From NCBI GenBank assembly GCA_010015655.1, contig ML976762.1, positions 62,001-126,000 of the forward strand: a DNA stretch of 64,000 nt, given 5' to 3'. This DNA comes from Bimuria novae-zelandiae CBS 107.79. Its lineage: Eukaryota > Ascomycota > Dothideomycetes > Pleosporales > Didymosphaeriaceae. Numbering within the stretch: position 1 is the first letter of the stretch; the number at the start of each line of letters is the position of its first letter. Positions 12,001-23,167 of this stretch are shown here, piece by piece. The notes under the pieces are model-generated. The model was not told the origin of the DNA, made no database searches, and saw nothing but the letters and a program-made list of their open reading frames with translations. The translations under genes were made by a program, and so were the position numbers.

Positions 12001-12643
12001 TAGGTATACTTATAATCGCCTGTACACTCGTTATAAGCGCTTTTATTAAGTACTATTACCTGCTTTGCCTTATACGCTAGCTAGCAGCGAGCTTAAAACG
12101 CTTAACAGAGGACTACGTTACGCTTAGCTACCACTTTAGTTACCGCTTTTTAACTCCACCTTATGCTGGCGAGGGTCTCCTAGATAGTTGTTTGTAAGGC
12201 TTTTACGTTATAATCGTCATATAAGAAAGCCTGCATTTCATCCAGGTAGGTATTTGGCTAGCCTTGTAGTAACTCTTTGAGCTTCTCGCGATGGTACTGT
12301 AGTAGCAACGGCGGCCGCCCCCGCCGTACGTAGGCTGGCGGGTAAGGCTGCCCCTAGTACTCTAGGCTAAGTTAAATCCTCTTAATTATTAAGTAAGCTA
12401 CTTTAGTGTCTTTCTAGATTTTTATAACGCTAACGTTGTCCTTAAGACGATTAATTATAGCCTATAACACTATTAGCGGCAACCTAGCTTTATTTAGCGA
12501 CCTTATAGAGTACTTATAGATTCTTTAAATATATTAAAAGGTTAATATTTGGCTGGTAAATCCGTGTTTTAAATGACGTACGAGAATTGATTACTAACAT
12601 GTGGGGCAGGTCACATGGTGAGCGGGAATTTACGAAACGACAA
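9099..12643 (-). mobile_element. Tc1/IS630-like DNA transposon (about 3.5 kb), RIP-degraded
   Basis: Inverted ends are seen at 9105-9136 and about 12607-12638. The 32 outer bases (starting GTTTCGTAAATTCCC) match almost perfectly, with weaker similarity for another 40 bp. If the target is TA, the outer limits are 9099 and 12643, with TA at 9097-9098 and 12644-12645; the left TA would then be shared with the neighbouring pogo element. The minus strand encodes a DDE relic near the right end. The plus strand between about 9250 and 10900 may hold a second gene, but no family could be read there. Two stretches of balanced composition remain inside (10080-10350 and 11130-11395). Confidence 0.75.
11640..12400 (-). 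pseudogene. DDE_3-type transposase relic of the 9.1-12.6 kb element
   Basis: Limits are approximate. On the minus strand the frame shows the usual order of fungal IS630/Tc1-like DDE_3 proteins. A Pro/Arg-rich helix-turn-helix linker lies around 12330. It is followed by a damaged NECTGDYKYT motif (normally DES.CNE.TGDR..GW), then SLLLAIDVNKYFNYLIY, EFIASKVL and VIIIDNA, the site of the second catalytic Asp. Several Trp, Gln and Arg positions are now stop codons, in line with RIP. Not expected to be active. Confidence 0.65.
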
Positions 12644-15600
12644 TAAGCTAGAGCTTAGCGGGTACGGTGATGATGCTCACCATTGTCCTACACGTAAGGT
12701 TGTGGACCAGCAGGGTTTTGTAGCCCTCCAGCGTCGCCTCTCATGAGATGCATCTGATGTACTTTTTAGTCCCCAGAGGACACACAGTCCATCGCCGTCT
12801 CGTGGCGTCGTTTTTAGTCCCCGCACAAAGGCGCACAAGGATGTGTGGTACAAGTGTTTTTAGTCTCCCTATAGGAGTCAAGAAGTGTATCGAATAACAA
12901 CGATTGTTGAAGAGCTTTATATACCTCTGTGTCATCTCAAATATTCTTCCAAGCTACCATATCAACAAGCTTGAAGGTCGATGATGATGCGCACCATCAT
13001 TATCCTAAACTAGAAATCTCGGAACAGCTTATCTTGCAAACTCTTTACTCTTGTCTTCCATGTACTAGCTCTGCTCTCCTTTTTAGTCACCAGAGGACCT
13101 CCCCAGTCCATGGTGGGGTTCCTATGGGAATTTTAGTCTCCCCGCACAAGAACGCACATGTCTTGGAATTGCTATACTTTTTAGTCTCCCCATGGAGTCA
13201 TGAAGTGTATTGAACAAGAACGGTCGGCTAGGTGGATTATATACCTCCGCGCCATCCCGAGTTCTGTACTCTGAGCTGGTAAGCGCGAAGGTATGTTGAT
13301 GAGGTGCACCACCAGCTTCCGGAATAGAGACATATTATAGTGCTGATGGGGCAGAGTTCCGAGAAGAGTGCCCGCCATGATGTTGATAGCTGATATACTT
13401 TAGTCTGCGAGGAGAGGCGGAGACACGCCCTCGCCCCTGTCGTCACCACTTTTTAGGCACCGCGCGGAAAGGCACAGATCGTAGTTGTAAGATGCGAATT
13501 CGAGCCGCCCACAACAAGGCAGAGAGAGAGAGTGTGTGTGGAAAGAGGAACATGGAATTCTAGAAGGATTATATGCCCTCAATCGTCTGAAGTTAAGCCC
13601 ATAGCGCGATAGGTTTGGTTAATGAAGTGGTGATGATAGTCATCTGATCGTGTTTGAAAAGGATCTTCGAGGAGAAGATGCGTACGGTACATTGTAGTGC
13701 AAGCACACCAGCGGACCTGAGCCCTCGTGAAACCCGTCATGTTTTTTTTGTGCGCAAAGCGAGCAACACGCTCCATGGTAGAGAAGGACATGGTTTTGGT
13801 CCCAGTGTGCTAGGCCCACATCAGTCTTTGGGCATCCGTTTTTGGTCTCCGCTTACGACGCACATCAGCATTGAGAGAACTAAATTTTAGACCCCGCTCA
13901 CGGCACACATATATACTCGGAAAGGGAGGTTTTAGTCACCACAAGGAGTGGAAGAAGTGTGCAGAATAGCAAGTGTCAGAGGTTGGCTTATATATGTGAG
14001 CTTCATCTGATGTATCGCTGAAGTTAGCTAGATTGATCTTGAGCCGTGGTGATGGCGATGGTGATCTTTAGACGCATTACATGGCGTTAAATGGCTCTGG
14101 GTAAGTCCAACAAAGACCGACAGCCATTCAGTACACGGCAATGCTTTTGATCACGTGGGGAAGCAGAGCGCAGTCCATCTACCCGAACCAGACGTCCTTT
14201 GGTCTCCAGCGTACAAAGCGCATATAGATCGCAATAGAAGAGTTTCGGTGACTCTAAGGAAGTCCGAACAAAGGCGACCAGTCACATAGCATAGTCCTGG
14301 ATCATTTTATTTGAGCCTGCGGGGAAGCAGAGGCAAGCCATAAACTTGACCTCGTGCAGATTTTAGTCTCCAGAGCACAGAGGGTACATGAGCAGTAGTT
14401 CATGGACTTTTTAGTGCCTGCTTTGAAGAGTGCAGAGGGATTATATGGAAAGGAAATACCGACGCAGTGATAAATTTATATACTGCGGAATAGTCTGAAG
14501 ACTCTTATCTGCTGCATAAGATCTAGCGTGTAAAAGTGGTGGTGGTAATCATCGAGAGCACTCCTGACTCAAAAGGGTCATGCGATGATGTGAATGTTAT
14601 TTCGCTCTCGGCCCAGAGCACGTATTCATTCCTTGCACGACACACATTTACTTATGCTTCGAAGCCCTTTAGAGTTATACTTCACAAGTCCACATGGGTC
14701 CTGGGATTTTCGTTTTAGTCACCCGAACGACTGGAGAAGTGTACGGAGCGATAAGTAACCATGGGACATGATTTTTATACTGCTGTGCCGTCTCAGGTCC
14801 ATGCCCGATAGAGAGTTTGGAGTAGCAATAGCCATTGTCTGCGTAGAGCCACGCCGCCACAGCTTAGAGGCGACCATCCTGGTGTTTGTGCATAATAAGA
14901 AAATCTCCGTAAAGACCGAGAAGAAGCATGTCAAATATGCAACAGCCTTTTAACACCTCGTTTTTTTACACCGAAAAGAACGCACATGGGCTTTTCCTGT
15001 GATGTTTTCGATCGTTCTGTGACAGCAGCATATCGGCCTGTGAGAAGATCGTATTTGGTTGGTCCTACAGAAATAACGCACATGGAACCAGATGCAGCTC
15101 TTTTTTAGTCACTCCGCACGGGTGCAGCGCAGAACCTCTCATTGTGATCTGCTGCGCTTGTTTTATTCAATCGTTGGAAAGGGAACGGTAATCGACAAAG
15201 GCTGCGTTGTTTTCGCGGACCCTCCATGAACACGACATTGTGTGCTATTGCCTCCATTTCACTCGCTCCTCTAGAGAGAACGCACATGAACGCATCGATG
15301 GTCGGTTTTAGTCCCTTATAAGAGGCGAAGAGGAAGTGGGAGGAATGAAATGCCGGAAGAGAGACGCACTTATATCCTTGACGGTCGTCCCAAGTTGACC
15401 ATCATGGTCTCTTTAGAGGATACACTCATGAATATAGACTCCCAAGTCTGCCACGCACCCACCAGAAGCACCACGCATAAGTTCGGTGTAGCATGATTTG
15501 ATAGTTCCTCCAGAGACGAACCACATCAGCTTGTCGACTGCCATTTTTAGACACTTCATAAAAGTGAGGAGGGGTTGGGGAGAGTAATATTCTCCTAGCT

Positions 15601-17720
15601 CAGCAGACTGATATACTTCGCAGCCAACTCAAGTTTCCTTGTCCGCAAGAAACATTGGCAGCAAGCTACCACATAAGTCTGCTAATAACGCTCATCATTA
15701 AGCTCACATCCGCGTTAAACAGCCGTCAAGCATCCACTACTCTCTAAGATTTCGAGCAAAACACGTCCACGCCACCACACGGCCTAAAGGCATCCATTTT
15801 CAACGGTTCCACGCTCTCCGCTCCATCTGCCGCGTTTCTTTCTTTCTTATTCCCTCTAGAAAGCCCACATAATATTGAATAGGGAAGCTTTTAGTTGATT
15901 CGAAAAATGACTTGAAGTATGAGGATAGAATCTTTGTTCCAGAGGGTTTCATATAGTACTTGACCATCTCGTGTCTTCAGATCTTCCGGATCTGATGATA
16001 CTAGTCATCAAGCAGAACTTACTCGTAGTCAGAGCAGAGACACGGTGCGACGCTTCATACATCCGGAGGCGACGAGTCATGGTGAAAAGGAGGAGGAGAT
16101 TTTATTCCCCGAAGACCTTCTCCACATGACGAGGCTGGTGGTCAGTTTTTAGTCCCGGGAGACCAAGAGCCCATGGTCTCTCTTGGGTTTGTTTTTGTTG
16201 CCCGATATTTATCACGGTAGTTGTGATAAACGTCTCTGTCAATGCAGGGATTTATATATCTTTGGTTATTCGGTCTCCTCCCCTACATCTTCGCCGCCGC
16301 AGTGGTGCTAATCATCACCAAGCGCAGTCTTATCCCAAGGAAGCCACAAAACACAGTGAGCTGCTCTTGACCTTCCGAGAACGGCCAGCCATGTTACCGA
16401 GTGGGAGGACATTCTTTTTACTTCAAACATTTTTTCCACATGCATTGAAGCATAATTCTTTTCATTTAGTCTCCAGAAAAAAGGCAGATATGCACATGTG
16501 CGCAGACCTTGGACTTTTATTTAGTGCCAGGAAAATAGCAATAGTGCGTGTGAAGAACACTCCTCGTCTAGTAAGGGGTTTATATACCTATCACCGTCTG
16601 ATCTCGTATCTCCTCGATTATCACTGCAGTAGTGGTGCTCATCATCACCGCTTCTTTACTCCGAAAGACGGCGGAAAAGATTTCAGATTCGTTTCTGGCA
16701 AACAGATAGCGCATCGGAGGTTGCAATAACGATTTTTTTCTCCCGAGGACGTGCTCACCGCCATATTCCATAAATTGTAAAATTTTACTTCACACAAGCA
16801 CATGAGCCCATCCCACGACGGATTTTAGTACCTTTTTTACAGTGTAGGAAGTGCCTGGAGGTAAGAACGCAAAGTAGAGGCGTTTATGTAGCACGCAGCC
16901 GTCTGATCTACACTGTAGATAATCTTCCACAAATTCAACGCCCGCAGTGGTGGTATTCATCATCACTTTCTCACTGCGAATAGCAGAAAAAGAAATCGCA
17001 TCTTCTGCCCAAGCGTCGTATAGCCTCTCCCGGAAGGGAAGCGCGTTTTAAAGCCACGGGTTCTATGCTGCCATGGGTCGAAATTGGGTTCCTTTTTGGT
17101 CTCCATAAAACACATCCGATCCGACTTTACCACGTTTAGTCTGAGGGAGCGGGGAAGTGTGTCGAGGCAAGAGGCAAGATTAATAGTGCTTATATACGAC
17201 GCAACCATCTGATCTATGTCTTCCGCCAATTAAACTTACGCAGTGGCGGTAATTATCATCAAATTCAGCTACACGTTTCGTTGGGTATGAGTCGAATTCC
17301 CAAAGCAACACATCGAACGGAATGGCAGGATTGGTTGTTGTGTTGCCTCCGCGGACGCTACACATAGTAATGTTCGTTGTTCACTTCTGTCCGGTCACAT
17401 CGTATAAGTGGGCAGAGTCTCCCAGACCTTCTACCTCATCAAACCAGTTCAAGCTCTTTTAGTCCTCCCAGCAGCCACCACCCTATCCCTTTTCTCACTG
17501 CAGCATTTTTTGTCCACCCACAACCCGCCACATAACTCGTTAAAGTCACGGTTTTCAGTCCCCTTGCCAAAGCCACACATGTTGGTTGAAGAGGACATTT
17601 TTAGTACTCCCACCGGAGCTGTGCAAAAGTGTAGCTCACCCAACATCGCAGGAGGAGCGGTTTATAAATATAACTTCCGTCTGACGTGCTCGAATCCAGC
17701 GATACGATGATGGTGATGGT
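12644..17720 (+). repeat. Main TAGTC-box/TATA tandem array (about 14 diverged units)
   Basis: Units of roughly 300-480 bp follow one plan: (1) two to four TTTTAGTC-like boxes 45-50 bp apart, each interval ending in a GCACATG-like word; (2) a TTATATACC-like TATA 55-63 bp after the last box; (3) CCATCTCAAGT or CCGTCTGATCT; (4) a short dyad such as GGTGATGATGCTCACC (12666-12681) or ATGATG..CATCAT (12981-13000). Examples are boxes 12774/12812/12858 with TATA 12916; 13081/13131/13179 with TATA 13236; 13794/13840/13885/13930 with TATA 13987; and 17457/17505/17553/17598 with TATA 17661. Single box/TATA pairs recur at 14713/14772, 15306/15369, 16823/16883 and 17134/17189. No protein-coding gene is supported inside. 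Composition is near 45-50% GC, unlike the flanking RIP-degraded elements. Confidence 0.82.
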
Positions 17721-18150
17721 GACCCTCGCCATCCGCACCACCGCGGTGCAAGACCCGCACCATCCCATCTCAATCCGCCTACCTGATCACTCACGGTAGC
17801 ACTCACTCGTCGCCCACGCTACACAACACAACACCAACAAGCAAACATTAACATCATCACCATAACACAATCAAAATCTCATTATATCATTTCAAAAAAG
17901 ATGCATTTTCCAGGCCGAGACGCCAAGCTCAGGTAATGTAGCTACAAAAGGTCCTGGTACATAGTGATCACGTTAACGCGGGCGCCTTCCCGGCAGCCGC
18001 GACAGAGGTGACTAGTATTCAAGGAGGGTGAGGAAGCGAAGACGCGAGGTCTAGCGGGTATCACGTTACCATGCCCGTGGCCTGACATGACAGAGGTGAC
18101 TAGATGGGCGATATGCATAAGAGTAAGGGCACGGTGTTGTGTTGGGGAGA
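17721..18150. other. Junction between the array and the cystathionine beta-lyase gene
   Basis: The last array unit (TATA at 17661) runs into C/A-rich sequence (17810-17900) of the kind seen in fungal 5' leaders. It ends AAAAAAG-ATG at 17901 and opens a frame of only 11 codons before TAA. A possible GT..AG splice from that point gives only a few more codons. A 15-bp direct repeat (GACAGAGGTGACTAG) occurs at about 18001 and 18091. The rest is probably the 3' flank of the minus-strand gene. Confidence 0.4.
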
Positions 18151-19593
18151 TTACGAGAGCGACTCGGTGGAGTCGGAGATCTTGAGAGCCTTGAAGCCGT
18201 CGGGAGTGATGTTGACGGCACCGGCTTGTACGAGCTGCCGCGTTGTTAGGAGCTGTTTGGTTGGGTAGAAGAGTGTGGACTTACAGCACGGCTGAGGTCA
18301 TCAATCAGATCCTCAGGGTCCTCGATGCCCACGCACAAGCGGATAATGTCTTCCGGCAGTGCCCTTTCCGCGCGCGTCTTCGCATCGATGCTCGCGTGGC
18401 TCATGCGGCAGGGCATACTGATCAAGCTGTTGACGCACCCAAAGCTCACGCTTATAGCCCAGAGCCTGGCGCTCTCGACAATTCTCTCCGAAACGTTGAC
18501 ATCACCCGTCTCGAAGGAAAGGACGGCACCAGCACCGCGGGCCATGCTCCAGTGTAGGTCATACTGCGGGTGCGACTTCAAGCCGGGATACCGGACCTTG
18601 AAGCCGTGCGTTTCGAGGAAGGTGGCAATGCGCATGGCATTGGCTTGCTGCTTCTCCATGCGTACGCCAAGTGTCTTGATGCCTCGCAGGAGTAGCCACG
18701 AGTCAAATGGAGAGAGACCGCATCCTGATGCGTTGATGGTAAAGTATAGCTTGTCTCCAAGCGCGGGGTCGTTGATGGCAATCACACCGGCCATGAGATC
18801 GTGGTGGCCGGATAGGTACTTTGTGCCAGACTCGTATACGATATCGGCGCCGAGGTCGAGCGGGTTCTGGAGGAGGGGCGAAAGCATGGTGTTGTCGACG
18901 GCAACAACGGCGGCAGGGTTCGCAGCGTGGGCGATGGATGCGATCGAGGGGATGTCGACGATTTTGATGAGTGGGTTGGTGGGCGTCTCGAGCAGGACCA
19001 TGGCGGTCTTGTTGTTTACTACGGTACGGACGCTCTCCGGGTTGGTGGTGTCGACGTGGTGCACGACGATGCCTCCGTGTGTGGACAAGTACTTAAGCAG
19101 CCTGTTTGTTCCGCCGTAGAGATCGTCTCCAGTCACCACTTCGTCGCCCGGCCACAACAAGCGTGTGATGACGTCGAGCGCGCCCATGCCGGACGAGACG
19201 ACCAGCGCACGTTCGGCATTCATGATCTTCGCGAGGTGTCGCTCGAGGTGTGTCCGTGTCGGGTTTCCGGAGCGTGTGTAGTCATATTCCATTCCACCGC
19301 CCGATGCCGACGTCTGCTTGAACGTGGCAGACTGTGCATGTTAGCATGAATTCGTTCCCATTGTGCGACGTCTGATGTACCTGGTAAATGGGCACTGAAG
19401 CGGCATTGTACTGGTCGCTACTCTCCGTGTAGACCAGCTCCGTCGCCAGAGCGTACTTGCGCCCGCCATTGCGCGGCGTGCTCGGTGCGGGCGACGGTGG
19501 CAGATCATGGCCGTCCAAGTCGTGTGTGGTCAAGGCCTTGCCCGCGCCATTGACTTTGTCCTTCGCGCTCCCCGGGAAAGAGCCTCCAGACAT
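18151..19593 (-). CDS. Cystathionine beta-lyase (PLP enzyme, Cys/Met metabolism family)
   Basis: Three exons, 19381-19593, 18285-19331 and 18151-18234, give 447 residues. The introns are 49 and 50 nt (GTACAT..CACAG and GTAAGT..GGCAG) and both lie in phase 0. The enzyme is a fold-type I PLP protein that cleaves cystathionine to homocysteine, pyruvate and ammonia in methionine synthesis; the fungal genes are met-2, metG and STR3. Visible marks are the YDYTRSGNPTR substrate/cofactor segment after exon 1, SSGMGALD near residue 118, DDLYGGTNR, the DNT cofactor motif near 217, and the PLP lysine in SGTKYLSGHHD at about residue 242. The beta- rather than gamma-lyase choice rests on resemblance to fungal beta-lyases and is moderately sure. 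The N-terminal ~45 residues are a Pro/Ser-rich extension with no clear targeting signal. The gene is undamaged. Its neighbour on the 3' side is the TAGTC array. Confidence 0.9.
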
Positions 19594-19873
19594 GGCGAGG
19601 TGTGCCTTCCGTATGCGATTGTTAGGAAGTGCGTGGATTTGAACGAACTAGGTGCGCGTCGCTGTTGAAGTGATTAATTGCTGTGTTACAACAAAGAACG
19701 CAGCAAATGTTGCAAGTCGAGAAGAGGCAAACAAGAGTGACGAGAAGAAAGTGAATGCGCGACTTCTGCAAGGTACTTTGGTCTGACGTGGGGAGTCACC
19801 GCTGTTATGGCGCAATCGTCAGAGCCCGTGGTTCGCTCGGTTGTCACGCTTCCGAAAACCAGCCCGCTCGCCC

Positions 19874-20178
19874 TTACCCCAGATCAACCACAATACCCGT
19901 CGCCGTCCACACCACACCTGACACCGCGAAGCCAGTCGCAATCAAGTAAACAGGTGCTTTTGTATACCTAGGGATATGTATAATACTGTAGGTAGCGGGT
20001 ATACTTACTGCATGCCGTTCCAACACCGCCACCAAGAGACGTACCAGAAGAAGATCACTAACCGGAACGAACGCCGATGCTCGCTACATCATGCCCGAGA
20101 ATCCCATCCGTGCAACTGCCGTGATGCCCGCAAATGAAACAAAGTCCGTGAAGAATAGTAGTGTCACAAATACAAACG
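19874..20178 (-). CDS. Possible small membrane protein, exon structure unresolved
   Basis: Downstream of the WD40 gene and on the same strand, two coding-like stretches appear. The segment 20081-20178, preceded by a good acceptor (TTGGCTTAG), reads TFVFVTLLFFTDFVSFAGITA, a hydrophobic helix. The segment 20009-20060 reads FFWYVSWWRCWNGM and splices through a 41-nt GTAAGT..CCTAG intron (19968-20008) to 19967-19874. That last exon reads KAPVYLIATGFAVSGVVWTA and ends VVDLG plus TAA. The first two stretches are in different frames with a TAG between them, so either an unseen splice joins them or the gene is damaged. An ATG at 20258 overlaps the WD40 stop codon (ATGA), but its link to the rest is not clear. 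No family was recognised. Confidence 0.4.
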
Positions 20179-20253
20179 TCCTAAGCCAAAAAGAAAGCAG
20201 CGGTTATTGAAAATACAGTAGAGTAGGAACCAAGGTCATCGGGAAATCATACT

Positions 20254-22511
20254 TCATCGGGGCTTGATCGCGGGGAACCCCTTCCGCTGGTGCAGGTTCA
20301 TGTGGAACTCGAAGATGCCCTCCTCCGTGCCGCAGTACAGCGTGCGCCCATCTTGGCTCATCGCAAGCCCTGCCGTCCGTAGTCCCAGTCCAGGGTCGAA
20401 CATGTTGCGACTGGCGCGCCGGTAGACCCCAAGATTGTACGATTCGAGAGGGCCATGCGCTTCTCGAGCGACGCGAAGTCGCTCACGCATTTGGGTGAGC
20501 TGCCGCAGCCGTCGAAGTTCATTGCGCAGTTCTGGTGCCGCAGAGGCCCGCCCGCTGTCTGTAGCCCGGGCATTGTGTGCGAGTGCTGCTTCAATGGTCC
20601 GCCACGCCTCGTCTGTGGAAGCTATTGTCTCATTGGTGTCGCGACGGAGCCCCGCTGTGATGGGGTTTGGCGATCTCGTGGTCGCGCCACCCGTAATATT
20701 TCCTCTGAGATGCGTCGGCGTCTCGGACGCGGAATCCAGTGCCGGGAGAGGATCCGCAGACAAGTCACGCAGAACGAGTGAAGCCCGCCGCCGTGGTACA
20801 GTGCGTTCAGAGGACTGGGTCGAACGACGTGTGATTTCCGAGACAAATTCCGTAAACGTGTCAGCCAGTTGCGTGCGAGCTGTACTACGTGGAGGAGCTT
20901 CCGCGTCCCTGCTCAAATGTTAGCGTCCTGCGAAAGTGCAATGCCACGTTGACCTGCGTACCTCGTGCCCTCGATGATGGATGAGGTAAAGTAGTTCACG
21001 CTTCGAGATGTGATCCCAGGCTCCTCGCGTCGTGGCCTGGTCGTTCGTAGTGCCTCGAGAACCCGTCTCTCGGTGGCAGTAAGGCCATATGGATCGTTAT
21101 CTGAATCTACTACTCCCAGTTGTCGGTGGAGTCTTCTACGATCAGCCGAATCATTGTAGTCGTTGGCAAGGTTGGCGGCCGCGTCCGTTCCGTCGGCGTT
21201 GAGCGTGTGGCGGTACGTCCGGATGAAGTCTGCTTCTCGTCGTAGGTCGCTCAGTTCTTCCACCTCAAAGTTGGCTATCTCCACCCTCTCAGTGTCTTCA
21301 TCCTTGGGATCCAGAGTGAGAACTTGCTTTACTTTGACACCGGAGCGGAGATCAGCAACGCAGACCCTCGCCTGATCTTCACTCCAGATCAAGAAGTCCC
21401 ACGGAGCCGGCGAAAAGATCATGGTCCTCACTGCACCTGCGCCGTAGGTGAGGTCCGGCCGAGTAGAACTAACGAGCTTCACAAGAGCATCTTCTCCATA
21501 CTCGCATCTTTCGAGAAGCTCCGTGTCGAAGATGGAGATGTAGCCACATTCTGACCCAACGGCGCAAAGGCGGCCGGATGGAGACCAGGCTGTGGTAAAG
21601 TAGCCCTCTATGTGCGAGCCCGTCGGAACGTAAAGGCAAACTTCATGCAACAGGGTCCAGTCGGGTGGAGTTGACTCGACTCGCCCCTCTAGGTTCTTCA
21701 TGATGTTGGCTTTCTTGTCCTTATTTCGCTCAAAAAAGAACCCATTGTGCATGTCACCCACGGCTACCAAGAACTGTCCGTCCGGCGATATGGTCGCGTG
21801 GTTCATGGGAAATGGGAAGTCCAAGACGGTCACTTCTTGTTTCCTTGTGAGCGAGTAGATGCGCACCGTTTTGTCGTTGTTGGTCAGGACCGCGACAACA
21901 TCCTCCTCTTTGTCGCCCTCAGCAGGTAGCTTGTGAATCGAGATAGAATTCACGATATCGTCTCCAATCTTTTGGTAGTCCGGTCGCTCGAGTGAGCTCA
22001 GGCCCGCGGGACGAGGTAGGGTAGGGCGGTTAGGGAAATCGAGAGGAAGCAAAGCGTCGACGGGGGTGGAGCTGGTCGGAGGGAAGCCCATCACTTTGAT
22101 GGCAGCGAAGTGTCCATCATCGGCGCCGCCCACGCAGACATATCCGTGACCTGCAATCGTACAGCGGGCTTCCCATTCGAGTTCTGCTATTTTCGTCTGC
22201 GTATGTGTGGTCGCATTCAGGCAGTAGACGTCAGAGGCCCCATCGCGGCCGGGGTCGTCACGGTTACTCGCGTAGTAGATGAGGTCCGGCTCCGGAGAGC
22301 TGATGAAGTGGCGTAATTGGTAGTGCCTGCGCGCATTAGAGTCGTTGTGGTACAAGCGGTGTTGGGAGGCTGATTACGCGATGGGGATCTTGAGGGGGTA
22401 GAACGACTTGGATGGCAGCACAAACGTGTCGGTGTCTCGACTTCTGATTTAATCAGTATGATGCAGATTCAATTCAAGAGGAAGAGCGCACAGTGAATCA
22501 TCAACTGCCAT
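20254..22511 (-). CDS. WD40-repeat protein with DUF2415-like motif
   Basis: Four exons, 22492-22511, 22378-22443, 20962-22326 and 20254-20908, join in frame to 701 residues. The introns are 48, 51 and 53 nt, all GT-AG. The tiny first exon codes MAVDDSL; without it there is no ATG in frame before the conserved start (FVLPSKSFYPLKIPIA). Residues ~30-370 form a beta-propeller with WD-like ends (HGYVCVGGADDGHFAAIK, ATISPDGQFLVAVGD, AWSPSGRLCAVGSECGYISIFD). The stretch FSPAPWDFLIWSEDQARVCVADLR matches the short DUF2415 element found in fungal WD40 proteins. The C-terminal half is Arg/Ser/Asp-rich, probably disordered, and ends with one more propeller-like blade (GLAMSQDGRTLYCGTEEGIFEF). The role is unknown; such proteins act as scaffolds or substrate receptors. 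It is transcribed away from mtHsp70 across a 656-bp shared upstream region. Confidence 0.85.
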
Positions 22512-23167
22512 GCTTCAGGCGCTGGTGGGTGGCGGCAGCATGAGGATTCGCCGGACAAGGCGGTTATGCGACAAACCGCGATGATGTCAGCCGCGGACAA
22601 GTAGGAGCACCTGGTGAGGGTTTGCAATGGGAGGAGCAGCGTCGCACAAGCAGAGGACAGAGGCGTCTCTTATAGATTGTAGGAAAAAGGTTGCTGGGGT
22701 TGTAGGACTGTTTGGAGGCTGCGTGGCACAAACCACAGGCAGCTGCTCAACGTTGATCTAATGCGCGTCGCGCGCGGAGCTTCCCCACAGCCTGGCACGT
22801 GATCGCTCTACAATGGCACCACGAGCTTTCGTCGATCGCTGCAGCAAGCCAACCCGACTGCAACGCGACGCAGCTTGCTATGTCCACCATCAATTCATCA
22901 GTGGTCATTGACAGCCTCACACTCGGCTGCACTTCACGCCTGCCTGGACGTGCACAGACGCGACTTTTCGGCGCCATCGGAGGTCTGCCAGCGCCAAGCC
23001 GTCTTTCCCTTCTCGAAATTTCTAATTCGACGACTAAAACTTCTCCTGTCAAAGCTCCTCTCCATCTTGCCATCATATAAACATCCTCCTTCTCATCAAC
23101 CTTCCTCCTTCATCTGTTTTCTTGTTGTTTGCGACTTCCTTCCGCAACAATAACCGCACACCACATC
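22512..23167. promoter_or_regulatory. Divergent promoter of the WD40 and mtHsp70 genes, with heat-shock element
   Basis: The region lies between two start codons facing away from each other. At 23010-23022 there is a perfect three-unit heat-shock element (TTC-2 nt-GAA-2 nt-TTC), 146 bp upstream of the Hsp70 ATG. A TATAAA-like word is at about 23074-23079. Pyrimidine-rich leader sequence follows to the ATG. No other gene was seen. HSF binding is known for this motif; use at this locus is inference. Confidence 0.7.

Noticed and set aside
7020..12600. Centromere-like AT-rich block
   Set aside because: The AT richness is explained by two bounded DNA transposons with terminal repeats and RIP; nothing requires a centromere.
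12644..17720. CRISPR-like array
   Set aside because: The repeated word is only 8 bp with diverged intervals, the organism is a fungus, and no cas-like gene is present; the structure is a diverged eukaryotic tandem repeat.
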